NCBI GenBank assembly: GCA_029876055.1 | Contig: CM056874.1 | Coordinates: 6,820,001 to 6,884,000, forward strand | Direction: 5' to 3' | From: Madurella fahalii | Taxonomy: Eukaryota; Ascomycota; Sordariomycetes; Sordariales | Length of the DNA: 64,000 bases | Shown: positions 36,352 to 47,057 of the stretch, piece after piece | Layout of the letters: each line of letters starts with the position of its first letter | Numbering within the stretch: the first letter of the stretch is position 1 | Position numbers and translations under genes: made by a program | Notes under the pieces: generated by a model | Database searches by the model: none | What the model was told of the DNA's origin: nothing | Seen by the model: only the letters and a program-made list of their open reading frames with translations

Positions 36352-37575
36352 TCTTCGATCGGCTACGCGGCCGCGGGGCACAGGGAGGAGTTCCCTGCAC
36401 CGCAGCGGTCGTCACGGAAGTTGTGCCGGTTACCTGGTTCTCAGCGAATCCCGCCCAAGTCGATGCCCGGTCAGGCGTTTGTTTTGACTCTCCTGCAAGA
36501 GTTCGCATGAGAGCCTGAGCAGATCGGAAATGCATGTGAATCTCCTGCACTGCAGCAGAGGCAAGCAAAGGCACACTCATATTGGGCAACATGGGGGTCT
36601 GCCTGACTGCCGGATGAGTCGTCCAGGCCCGAATTAGTGCAGTGCGGCTGAGATGTAGTCTGGGTCTATGGCTTTATTTTGACCTCTCAGATGCAGCGTC
36701 TCGGGTTCTTTGCCGCGCTGGGATTGGCACGAGTCGATGAGCCCAGCCTTCGTGGCTGCGATCGGCGTGGCGCCACCGCGCCGTGGCAGCACCAGTCCAG
36801 GGTCCGCGTCATGCCGATGGAGCACGCAACCGCCGGAGACGCCCTCAGCTAGCGGTCAGCCACCGCTGCAAGAACCGGCCTTGTCTCAGGTGATTGCTAC
36901 AGCAGCCGAGAGCCACTTGTCCGGTTCTGGGGATGTGCACACCGACTTTCAGTACCGCCGCTGCTGGGAGTCCCATGTCAGTCAACATTCGTGTGCACGG
37001 AGTCGGCAGTGGCATCAACTGGAGCACGGCGATGGTAGTGAGACCTTGACAAAATCCCGGTCCCGAGGTTTTCTCTCTTCCAAACCGATCGAGTAAACAA
37101 CCATCTCCAGGATCTGCTATGACTACACTGGCCATGATTAGGACGACATCGCAATAATGGGACCCTGCTCGCCATCGTGGCTAACGACCTCGCCTAACCA
37201 ACCCCCGCACACATCAGGGAACAGAACATTTAGGGTTCAGCGGCTGACGCCACAGGGGCCATCTTAGGTCCCAGAGCGGCGCCGATAGAGACACTGGACG
37301 CATGCGGGGCCAGAATTCGACGGATGAGAACCGGAAGAAGTATTCGTGAATAAAAGCGCAGACGAACGCCCCAAGGATGGTATTGTGCTTGTGCCGCATC
37401 CGAACCACCCATGCCCATGTACATGTCCCTCTATGCCCGCCATCCCCATGTCAAGATCGAAATCGTTTTTTGGATTCCCACCACATGGTGCGGCAAAGCC
37501 ATGCAAGGCCAGTTTCCGAAAACCCGAACCGTTGCCCTCATTCCGTCACCACGGTCATCCCCGATCGCGACGCGC
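36352..37575. other. Intergenic region between eL42 3' end and the large membrane-protein gene
   Basis: Promoter of the downstream minus-strand gene and 3' UTR of eL42. Short minus-strand frames (for example 37230-37424) have no recognisable domain. Confidence 0.45.
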
Positions 37576-38436
37576 TTAGAAAACGAGGGCAGCACCCTTG
37601 GTCTTCTTGTCACCACTATTTACCAATCGTCAGAATCAGTCTATCGAAAAGCTGTGCAACATGGGTTAGGAGGGACCGCCATGGAACCATGTGCCGAGCG
37701 TAGGAGCTGAGATGTCGAAGAGCCGCAAAAGCACATCCCGCCGTTCCAGGGCAATGTAGATGAACCGCCGACCCGATCTTCTCGTTTGAAACACATGGGC
37801 AATTTGGAATATACCATCCGCGCTCTGTCGCAAAAGAACCATGCGCATCAGTGCCTTCCAATGTGCCCTGGTTTTGTTTTGCTTTCTCCCGAGCGTTCTT
37901 TGTCTCCCGTCGATTCCCAACCCACACATTCGATTAACGGCTTGAGATTACGCTCGGTCGTCTCGGCTGTAGAATCGATCGTGCGGCATGCAACAGGGGT
38001 CGGTCGATGGTCCCATCGAAGCCGTGGAAGATCCGGCGCATTTCGGCGGTCCCTCTCCAAGAGAAAACAAAAGAACACTATCACGGAAAACTCACCCGAG
38101 CTCGAAATGCTTGCACCGCTTGAGCGGGAGCTGCTTCTTCGCCTTGCATGCCGAGCATTCCTGAGGACCCAGTTTAGCTACTCTCTTCGCATGCCGATCC
38201 TCGCAGAGGGCCTATCTCACCAGCCGGAGCACGATCTTCTTGGTCGTCTTCGCCTTCTTGTGGAAGACGGGCTTTGTCTGACCACCGTAACCAGATTGCT
38301 TCCGGTCGTAACGGCGCTTGCCCTGGGCGAATGCCGAGGCCTTACCAGCCTTGTACTGGGTGACTTTGTGCAAGGTGTGCTTGCCACATTCGCGGCTCTT
38401 GCAGAAAGTCTTCCGCGTCTTAGGTACGTTCACCAT
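37576..38436 (-). CDS. rpl42: 60S ribosomal protein eL42 (L36a/L44)
   Basis: Three exons (complement 38221-38436, 38096-38160, 37576-37615) encode 106 aa, the same length as yeast eL42. Exon 1 is MVNVPKTRKTFCKSRECGKH onward to KKIVLRL. Exon 2 is ECSACKAKKQLPLKRCKHFE plus LG. A 40-nt last exon supplies GGDKKTKGAALVF. Zn ligands C12, C17 and the later C-x-x-C pair are present. Pro56 (in GGQTKPVF) is the residue whose change confers cycloheximide resistance in several yeasts; here it is the sensitive form. Introns are 60 nt and an unusual 480 nt (37616-38095). The last exon was found by family match, and its phase fits exactly. Confidence 0.93.
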
Positions 38437-40677
38437 TTTTGCGGCTGGTTCGGTCGCGATGTGTGAGGATGTGTGGTCGTGCGGTTGCCGTTGACCCTCT
38501 CCGTGGATTTTCGCTGCCGAATTTCCAATTTCGACTGGGCCTGGCGTGCGTTGTGTGGGTGTGCGGTCGAAAGATGACCCGGGCCGCCACCAGTGAACCT
38601 AACCTAACCTGAAATAGGCAGGCCCCACCAGGCCCAAGCTCTTTGTTATCTTATCAGCGAGGGCCCGCCTTTGGGCAAGGTTGTCTTCCACCCAGTCACG
38701 AGACCCGGAGGTGATAGATCTGGGCCGGATCTGCCCTGCCGGGGTCATTGTCGCGAAGCTCGGGATACTTACTGTAGAACGGCTAAACACGCCGGAAACG
38801 ATATGGACCGCGGTTTCTCGCAAAACCAAAGCTGACACCTCCTTATTTCCTCAGGTTAAGGGTGCCGTAATACCGCCTCCTCATCGACCGCCGAACACTG
38901 ACGCCGCGCAACTGCCAGATATAACGAGGCGAACCCAATCACACAGTTCAAGGCACCAACAACTCCGTCGACGTTTGGGATTCAACCCGAAGCCCACAGC
39001 GGCTACAGGCCACATGTGAATACCGGTTCTCCCTCTATTCAAGCTCTCATGTCCCACTTGGGCATACCTCTCGTTCGTTTTGCCAACAGGACCGGAGCAT
39101 AAGACGACAAAATCTTGCGTCACTCTTGTAACCTTCTCCACCATCCACCCAAAGTTCCTACACATAGATATTATCGGCGATAATGACTGCTTCCTTTCCC
39201 AGCATTCCACTCACGACTACCTACTTTCACGAGGCCGCCAACATGCAAGAGCGTCTAAAAGTCAGATCCGCGCACAGTGTTGATGATCGATGATCAGCCT
39301 TCGTGTTTACCATCAAGCTTTGCCGTTGGCGAGGATAAGGTACTTTCTTAACTAAGGTAGGTGTAACTTGTCTGAAGTGATAATTGGACAGCTGCGCCGA
39401 TTCTAAGGGTTTTAAGCATCATCACAGCCACTTCATTATCGTGCCATCAGAACCCCAAGCGACTGGAACAAGATGGCTGAGCTCGTTCCGCACGTGGGTT
39501 GCGCCTAGAGCGGGGCGTCAGAGCTCTCCTGTATCCAGCTAAGCCGTGGCCCAACGGTAACAGACATCACAACACTAGTGGAAAGGGCGGGCCAAGTGCC
39601 TTAACATTCAGATGTCTACCTATCAACATATATGGTGGCAATCACCGACAGCAGGAGCGGGGTAGACATGGGCTCTGCGTCACTAATATCTTCACGCCCG
39701 GCGATACCAACGACCGCCTTGGAAGTATCTACAATAGCTACATACTAGCTTGATTCAATTGCCGCTGTTAGCCACTTCGGCCTTAGCACGGCTGTCGTTG
39801 TAAGGTTCTCTCCCATGATGAAGAAGCCCCGAGCACTTCCGCCAAGTCGCAACCAGATCCAGGACCATCGTTTCAGAATATCAGCATTCGTACGCCGCGA
39901 CGGTTTCGCCACATGATATACCGTGCGAATAGGATATCAGGTAATTACGAACAAGTCGAGTTGCCTGCTGGCTACAATGGGCGTAGAGTTGTCGGCCGTC
40001 GAAACTGCCCATGAGTTGCCCAACCCCTCGTGACACCGCCGAGACAGGAGTTATGGGATGGCGTCCTAGAAAGCTGGGAAACAGGGTTGGCGTCAAAACA
40101 CTTGCTGCTAGCGGTAATGATACGCCTTTGCTATCTCGAATTCACGAGCCTGCAGCCGTGCACTACGAATGTTGCTGCATGCAGATTCCAGCCGGTCATA
40201 TATTAGGTTGTTTGTGTCAAAACGTACATTGATTTAAGCATCCTATGAAGTGAGGAGAGTTCCAAAACCATTGGCACACAAGCCATATGGCCTGAAAGCC
40301 CCACTGTGATGTTGTCCGGCTTTCACAGGGGAGTAAAACCGCCTTACAGGGCACGAGACCAATCAGCAGAGGAAATTAGGCGCCGGTGAAAAATACTCCT
40401 TGGGGAGAGCGGGCTGCGCCTGTTCCCGTCCCAATCCCTATGCAGCACCCTGCGGCAGTGCAAGGGCCCCGGCCCGGCCCCAGCCGGGACGCCTGAGGCC
40501 TCAAATCGGAATCGCAACTGCCCAACCACCAAGTTGTTCGGATGTCCGAATGTACTCAAGTTGGGCTTTGGTTATAAGATCCAGCAAATGTTAGATTGAT
40601 TGACTGTCTCAACGAAACTACGGCAGGGCTTCCGAGTTCGAGCGTTATCCCTTTCCCCAAGCATCATCATCATCCAG
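38437..40677. other. 2.2-kb intergenic region
   Basis: Divergent promoters of eL42 (-) and the second CorA-like gene (+). Open frames (39499-39753, 40011-40232 and others) are short, overlapping and domain-free. Several copies of a (C)TAAGGTA string occur near 39337-39362. Confidence 0.45.
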
Positions 40678-42370
40678 ATGGATACAAGCCCACAGGTCAC
40701 CATTCTCCAGCCCTGTGAGTAACCCTTCTCTATCCATCTTCCGCTCGGTACATTTCATACGATCCCCGTGCCTAACGCAAGAGTAGCCGCGAATAGTAGG
40801 GAATGGTCGATAAAGAGGGACGTCTTTCCTCTTATCAATGTAAGTCTGGTATCGGAAGAGTTAGACTTCACAGGATGACCCGATGAAACTGACCAACTCC
40901 AGATAGCAGAGCTACCAAAGCGGTGTTATGTGTAAGCCTCGAGAAACCAAGGCGGACAAGTGCCCGGGTATTGATTCATGACTAACCTGTATCGCTAGCT
41001 TCCTCGACGTCATCGACTACCCGCCGGCGGATGGGCGTCGCGAGAGGCTTCTTGCTCACTTCAATGTTCCGGAGTTTGTGGCTAATCGAACATGTTTTGA
41101 ATTAAACGGCTACTTTGGGAATAAAACTAGCTACAAGGACGACGAGGAAAAGAAATATGTCACCAGTTGCAGTGAGCACTCACCATTGCCAGCAAGTCAT
41201 AATCTAAAGGCTAACCCTGCACAGCAACCTGGTTCCGATGGCTGGTCAAGATGGTCCAAAAAGTAACGCACGATCCCCACGAAGATGGCCTTGAGTACAC
41301 AACCGGCAAGAAGGACTACAAGTGGTTCGAGATGACCGTCTTCACCCGCTGGGACTCTCCAGGCAGTTGTCAAGTCCTGTGCGTCGACACTCCGCCAGAT
41401 TTTCCCATGGAATTGCAGAAGCTCCTCCATAAGCAACCTAAGCCGGTAAACTTCCAAGATCCTTTCGGCATGCATACCAGCCTAGTGGACCAGATGATTG
41501 TCTACTCTGACATCTCGGTCTGGCGAGTACGGGACCCTGTGCGGCAGCTTGAAAAGGTGAGGAAAACCCCTCGACATATCATAAGTCTTCATCGATGCAG
41601 CTAGTAGTCTCACACGTCATTCTGGTTTAGTCCCGGCCGCGTGCCAACGCAGTCTTCAACATGATGCACGAGATGTCCCGCCATGCGATTCATTTGTCAG
41701 AAGTTCTCGAAGCAGCTTCTGACACTCTAAAAGAAATGCAACGGTGCCGTGCCGCAATCCACGAGAGACTCCGTGAGGACTTGGGCGAGACATACAAGGA
41801 GCAGGCCAAAGACTACGCGCAATTCCAGTTGTCCTTACTCTCGTGTCTAAAGCTCAGATCCGACTCCAACCAAGAACGGCTCCATAATGAACGCAACTTG
41901 GTATGATAACCCCGCATCATCATCCCAAAGAGCCTCTACGGAGAAGACCTACCACAGTGTTCGGGTGCCGTGAAAGTGAAATTGACATGACGCTAGGCTT
42001 TCAACAATATTGCCCGGCAAGATAATACCGTCATGAAGTCGATTGCCCTCCTGACCATGATCTTCCTCCCGGCCACCTTCATTTCTGTGCGTTTTGCCAC
42101 ATCTGTTTTAGGGTATTCCTGCTGATCCGGCAATAGGCTCTCTTTAGCACAACATTCTTTACCTATGGGGAGAACGGCGACTGGGAGGTGTCAGGCAAGA
42201 TGTGGATTTACTGGGCCATCACCCTGCCTGCCACTATCGTTATCGTTGTCATCTGGCGGATCTGGATTGCTGAGAGTGATGAGATCATGGGCTTTCTTGA
42301 GATGTGTCGGAAATGGGTCAAGGTCCGGTGGAAGGAGAAGGCCCGGAGAGAGAAAAAAACTGACCCATAA
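40678..42370 (+). CDS. CorA-like Mg2+ transporter domain protein 2
   Basis: Eight exons (40678-40714, 40787-40839, 40903-40931, 40999-41171, 41225-41556, 41631-41900, 41997-42086, 42137-42370) join in frame to 405 aa. All introns are 50-96 nt with GT-AG ends. The soluble part includes CYVFLDVIDYPPADGRRERL, SCTTWFRWLVKMV (splice 4) and TRWDSPGSCQVLCVD. A helical stalk (VLEAASDTLKEMQRCRAAI to LRSDSNQERLHNERNLAFNN) leads to TM1 KSIALLTMIFLPATFISALF and the signature SALFSTTFFTYGENGDW across the last splice, then TM2 WIYWAITLPATIVIVVIW. The pore-loop GMN of true CorA is absent, as usual in this fungal subfamily. Membrane transport is inferred from fold only. It is only distantly like the copy at 27.8-30.0 kb. 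Confidence 0.85.
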
Positions 42371-42603
42371 ATCTCCACGCCTTTTAGTTGAATCCTCACG
42401 GGAAGAAGCAAACCTAATGCAGGGATAAGATTTGAAGCGGCATCTTGTATCGATGCGGAAAATCATCCTATCGATCTATGTCGCCCATCTCCCAGTCCCA
42501 AGCCATCTATCTAACCCTTTGTCTAAGCTCGGAACGGAACCCCCCCCCGCCGCAACCAAGGTGTAGCACGCGTTTCGGTACTCTTTCTGGCACTCACACA
42601 ACC

Positions 42604-43491
42604 TTATACCGAGCCCGGCCACGGAATGTGCACCTTCTCCATCGCGTCTCGCAGCAGTTGATATCTCGACACACCGGCCAGCCGCTCATGCCAGTTCGCC
42701 TTATCCAGTTCAGGCACATTCGCCGCGAGAACCTCCCCGACCGTCACCTTTCCATGCGTTCTCGTCTGGCCCTCTCCGGCATCCTCAAACCCATGCGTCT
42801 CCGCCGCCAGCCAGTATTCCCGGGGCACGGTTACCCCGCGCGAGACGGCGCTGCTCCACTCCCACGCGTCCTCGCCCAGCACGGCGTGGGCTCGCGGGCC
42901 GGCAGCCGCCGTGACCCTGCACAAGACAAGCAAGCCGTAGTCCACGGGCAGCGTGTCGGCCTCATAGGCGGCGGGCGCCGCCTGCCTGAGGTAGGGAGGC
43001 CTGTACCTGACGATGAAGTTCTCGACGGCGCCGACCAGGACGGTGCCGATCCGCCTCTCCCGCAGGAACACTTGGTGCTCCGCCAAAGCGAGCTGGTCCA
43101 CGGCGTTCCGCACCCGGTTGTACGCGCCCCTCGCGCCGGCCGCGTCGTACGGCTGCTCCCCCACGCCCGAGTCGGCTTTGATGACGAGGTAGTGCAGGTT
43201 GACGTTGTCTGGTTTCCTGTCTTCCAACTGCCCCCGGAGGAGCGCGGATTTGGATTCGTTGGCGGTGGGGATCACGAGGAGGACATTGTTCCTGTCTGCT
43301 TTCTCAGGGAGGGTGAAGAATGCTCTGGTTGTGGGGCTGTTCGGGCGGAGCGGGATCTGCGTGAGATAAGAGCAGGGACTGAGGGCTGGCAAGATTGTTT
43401 GGCTGTCGGAGAGGGCTTCAATGTCCGTTTGCAGGGTGTTCTTGACTAGGTGGTTCGGGGTCGAGTTTTCTATGGCGGATGGTTGCGGCAT
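42604..43491 (-). CDS. DUF84/YjjX-like protein (possible non-canonical purine NTP phosphatase)
   Basis: A single open frame of 295 aa. SGVGEQPYDAAGARGAYN followed by RVRNAVDQLALAE resembles the SGV-x-x-QP...GA-x-NR segment of inosine/xanthosine triphosphatase-like proteins, and VLVGAVENFIVRY resembles their strand with the conserved acidic residue. The N-terminal LLVIPTANESKSALLRGQL fits the family's TxNxxK-type start. The C-terminal part (ETHGFEDAGEGQTRTHGKVTVGEVLAANV) corresponds to the 'S..GKGTIGVLT' end. If the match holds it would clear ITP/XTP from the nucleotide pool. Resemblance is partial, so function is tentative. It is convergent with the second CorA-like gene, 233 nt apart. Confidence 0.6.
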   Translation of the reverse strand: MPQPSAIENSTPNHLVKNTLQTDIEALSDSQTILPALSPCSYLTQIPLRPNSPTTRAFFTLPEKADRNNVLLVIPTANESKSALLRGQLEDRKPDNVNLHYLVIKADSGVGEQPYDAAGARGAYNRVRNAVDQLALAEHQVFLRERRIGTVLVGAVENFIVRYRPPYLRQAAPAAYEADTLPVDYGLLVLCRVTAAAGPRAHAVLGEDAWEWSSAVSRGVTVPREYWLAAETHGFEDAGEGQTRTHGKVTVGEVLAANVPELDKANWHERLAGVSRYQLLRDAMEKVHIPWPGSV

Positions 43492-44612
43492 TGTTGTGGA
43501 CGAAGCGGCTGCTCCGTCTTGTGACTCTTGCCCCGGGAAAGGAAGTTACCGGGAGGTGCAAGTCGCTGGTTTGGGAGAGTTTTAAAGGATGAAGAGGTTT
43601 TGGTAGAAGGTGGATAAGTTTGTCTTTATTTTCTTTTGTGGAGATCGGAATTGTGATGCGACTGGAGCTAGAGAGCTGTGACGCGGTTCACGAGATTTTA
43701 TTCAGTGAATGTGTGCCAACTGCCAAGATGCTCTGAGGCCAACCACTGTACGACTTGCCTTGTGCAGCACAAGAGGCAGATAATACGTACCAGTAAATGC
43801 TCGTTGTTCGTGGTGAGTTCTCGTTGGCACATCAAGGTAGGGTACTTGTATGTACAGTACAGACCTACCTTGGTGAAGCACGATAAGGCACCGAGCCACA
43901 TGCCGTCATTCGGGGAGGCGCCCTAACTGGACGGGCTCCGTACCTAAGGTATGCATCTGCCCTGCAGGCTGCCAAGGCGTTTTAGGCTTTCGCAGCTGAC
44001 TGCATCTAGGCACAGTGGGCAGATTCATCAAGTCATCGTGCAATTCCGGTGTCCCGTCACCTGCTACAAACTGAATCTAGACCCTGTTTCCCCCGTCCGG
44101 GCCGTCCCCATCTTTACCCCACCATCGCATCATTTTGATCGTTCCAAGTCGCTGTCCTCTTTGCTCATGAGGACATCTCACCGACTCGACCACATAGGGT
44201 TCTGGGTTCCGACAACTTAACCTAAGGTACTATCCAGCACCGTGACTCAGGAGCTACAGCTGCCTACCTTAGGTTCCATTTCTTTGCTGCCCGCCGCATT
44301 GGCCAACTGGGATACATTCAAATTGTCCTCGGCAGGTGAATTGCCCAATATTAGCCGAAGACACTCGGTCACAACGATTTGTTGTCGGCTCCACGTTGCA
44401 CCGCAATAACCTTGATGCTAGTTCTCTCTGCCGTGCTGATTTCATACTTCGGGCGATAAGTTTACCTTGTTTTTGTCTCACAGTCCGACAGGATAAAACA
44501 CTCCTGTTTGCTGACTCTAGGATTCCTTCTCGTACCCATTTGTAAAACCCATCGCAACCGAGGCTCCCAGAAACATTTCCCGTCTAAGTACAGGAGTATT
44601 CTAATTGGGAAT
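43492..44612. other. Intergenic region with (T)ACCTAAGGTA motifs
   Basis: No gene is supported. The region is notable for several copies of TACCTAAGGTA-like strings (43941, 44219, 44265), including a perfect inverted pair annotated separately. Confidence 0.5.
44219..44275. repeat. Perfect 11-bp inverted repeat around a 35-bp spacer
   Basis: AACCTAAGGTA at 44219-44229 is the exact reverse complement of TACCTTAGGTT at 44265-44275. A hairpin or a tiny inverted-repeat element is possible. The spacer has no coding sense. Confidence 0.7.
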
Positions 44613-45320
44613 CTAACTACAAACATCGTCTTCTTCATCCTCCTCCTCCTCCTCCTCCTCTTCTACCTTATTCAGCGTCGCGCATGCGATGCGAGCCGAA
44701 CTGGCGTCATGAAACACGATGCCGCGGTTGCCGATGTAACCCAGTTGAATTTTATTCAGCGCCGTATACGGGTCGTTGAACCTTTTGCGTTAAGTGTGAG
44801 CATATCTCCCTTCGAACAGGGGCCACTGATTCCGACTTACTCCTTCTTGACATCAGGGCCAGTGACTGTCCCATACTTCCCCGACAAGTCACCAACTTCG
44901 CAGGTCTGGGGCATGGAGCTCTCGCACGGCGGTGTGTCCCCGCGCACGTACGAGTCGAGGTGACCGCCGGTTTCCGCGCAGTCGCCGCTCTCTGGAACAG
45001 CCCGCACATGCACGTGGTACTCTAATACCAGATGAGCATCAAGGGGATCCCGTCAGCTACCGTGATAACTTACTGTAAGGTCCCTTCTCAACTGCCAGAC
45101 CCGTCACATCAATAGTGTAGTTGATGCCCACGGTGTGGGCAACCGCCGTGACGGTACCCTTGACAGTGCTCGAGTTGAAGATGGCGACCCAACGCTCTCC
45201 AATGACGGGGTTGTTCCTGACCGGCCGCGCATCTCCAAGCTTCCCCGTAGTGACGTTGGCTGCTTGGCTGGCCGCAAGAGTAGCGGCACCCAGCAAGCTG
45301 ACTAGCGAGAGGATGTGCAT
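44613..45320 (-). CDS. Secreted copper-only superoxide dismutase (SOD5-like)
   Basis: Exons (complement 45074-45320, 44841-45021, 44613-44781) join to 198 aa. The start is the ATG at 45320, giving a signal peptide (MHILSLVSLLGAATLAASQA). Copper ligands of the Cu-only class are visible: YHVHV (His85, His87), ETGGHLD (His103) and IVFHDASSARIAC (His167). CEVGDLSG follows as in fungal surface SODs. The zinc-binding subloop and electrostatic loop of ordinary Cu/Zn SOD are missing, as in Candida SOD4/5/6. Such enzymes dismutate superoxide outside the cell. Introns are 52 and 59 nt. No GPI signal is seen. Instead the protein ends in an acidic run of about eight Glu plus Asp residues coded by a GAG microsatellite. 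Confidence 0.85.
44637..44664. repeat. CTC/GAG trinucleotide microsatellite
   Basis: Consecutive TCC/CTC units on the + strand encode the poly-Glu tail of the superoxide dismutase on the minus strand. Confidence 0.8.
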
Positions 45321-45482
45321 TGTTCCGGCGATTATTCTCAAAACCTAGTATTGATCGTGCACAGTAGGAGAAGCGGACTCTTGGGGATCTGTGGGCTTCG
45401 CAACAACCAACAACCAGTGGTGGAAGAAAGATAACACGAGCATACGAGAGAAGAGAAACATCGGCAACAGTAGGCCCCTGCT

Positions 45483-45495
45483 GCTCTATATAAAG
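45483..45495 (-). promoter_or_regulatory. TATA-like element of the Cu-only SOD gene
   Basis: CTTTATATAGAG read on the minus strand lies about 165 bp upstream of the SOD ATG. It is a plausible core promoter; sequence match only. Confidence 0.4.
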
Positions 45496-46559
45496 TAGGT
45501 AGGCAAAATCACGAAGTTAGCGATGCTCTGAGTAAAAGTATCTTTACTTGTAAATAGACCGCAATTAATCTCAAGTTGGGGGTCCGGTTACCGACTATGA
45601 GGACTTGCAGTGTGCTCAATAATTTCCGGCCCAAACGCGACGTCTCCCATGCCGGCTGTATGGATAAGTTGCGCGAACATCGTGTGCCAAGCAGGGGCAC
45701 ACTGCGGTTTCGGGACGAATAGATGACAGTCCAGCTCCCTAAGCGCCAAGCTGTCAGTGAGCGTAATATAAATGTTTTGCGCCGCAATAAATGGTCGTTC
45801 TCCTTTCCGGACTCCGCGGGGGAAGACATTGGTGCTGAGGCGGGCAGCGGATAACTCGGAGGTATCTCCGAAACCCGAGATAATTTAGAGTAGGTTTAGT
45901 AATGGAGATAGCATTGCACTGACTTGACGAGTCGTGGGCGATGTCCGGTATCCGGACTCCTTGTAGCGATAATGGGAGAAGTTCTTGCGACTCCGGCTGC
46001 TCCGCTATGCCCGAGAGCCCAAGCAGAGCGCCGCCCGATACAAACAGCCTCCTGGGCATTCACACTTTCCGCATGATGATGCGGCCTTCGCGAACCGAGA
46101 ATAATCGCAGGAGCCAAGACCCGTTATCCCGAGTCTACAGCCAGATGCAAACACGAGTGTCGTGTGAGACAAATCATCCGGGCACCCACGCCACCGCACG
46201 ACCCACGTGACATTGCTCACTCTTTCTCAGACGCTACTCAGTCTTGATCATGCCTTGCTCACCATTGCTCATTCTAATCACTTTGGCGTCCTACCTTACG
46301 GTCTGCAGACCTCTTTAGTTGAGGTTGTAGCAAGTCACCAGAGCAAGATAGAAGCAAGCTACAAGTAGCATCCGAGTTGTCTACATGCTCGATTTCATCC
46401 ATCATGACAACACGACGCTTCTGCGTTTCCTACGGTATCACGGTCACGGTAGAATACACCACATAGCCTCAGTGGGAAGTACATGGCGTAGTGTAGATGA
46501 GGCTTCAACTCGGTGCTGGAGTTATAGCATGAGTCGACCGTTAGGCCGTAATCCCAATG

Positions 46560-46948
46560 AACCGGGACGTCAGGAGTCTCAATCGGCAAGCGGTAAAGGA
46601 GCAGGGCTCTGGGAAACAATTACCAAAAAGCGTAAGCACTGCGCGAGACGATATGCGGGTTTGAGGCACTCGATAGAGAGCAAGACAAGGGTCAGGTAGG
46701 ACACGTCCGCCTTGGTGAAATGAGGTTCGGAGAAGCGGAAGTGATGGGCGAATTTGAGGAGGTAGTAGCGGACGAGATCCGATATAAAGAAGCAGCAGCT
46801 CAAATACTAGAAAGTTGACATGAACAAATAGCTTTAAATGGAAGTTCAAGTCTTCTTCCGCAGGGCCGGTCATGCGCGATAGGATCGCGTTCGTTGAACG
46901 CGGGTTGAAGGAGCCTGCGGCAGAGGTATAAGCAAGGGCGTGTTTCAT
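46560..46948 (-). other. Unassigned coding-like fragment
   Basis: Two minus-strand frames have GC-ending codon use like neighbouring genes. One begins MKHALAYTSAAGSFNPRSTN at 46948. The other holds VRYYLLKFAHHFRFSEPHF and ADVSYLTLVLLSIECLKPAY. They could be joined across about 50 nt of low-coding sequence, but I could not find a clean donor/acceptor pair and the frame soon closes. No family was recognised. It may be a relic exon set or a small gene. Confidence 0.25.
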
Positions 46949-47057
46949 AAGCTACTTAACTTATATGTTTTATTAGGTGATAAAATACGTTATAATCAGA
47001 TTCAATCTTGCTCGCCATCGGCCCGTTTCCCCAAATCCACACCCAGACGCCAGAATG

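Larger units (their letters stand above)
45321..47057. other. Intergenic region, SOD promoter and NRPS 3' side
   Basis: No complete gene. One coding-looking fragment on the minus strand (46560-46948) is listed separately. Confidence 0.4.

Noticed and set aside
38600..38620. CCTAACCTAACCT as a telomeric repeat
   Set aside because: Only two short units and not the TTAGGG-type unit; probably chance.
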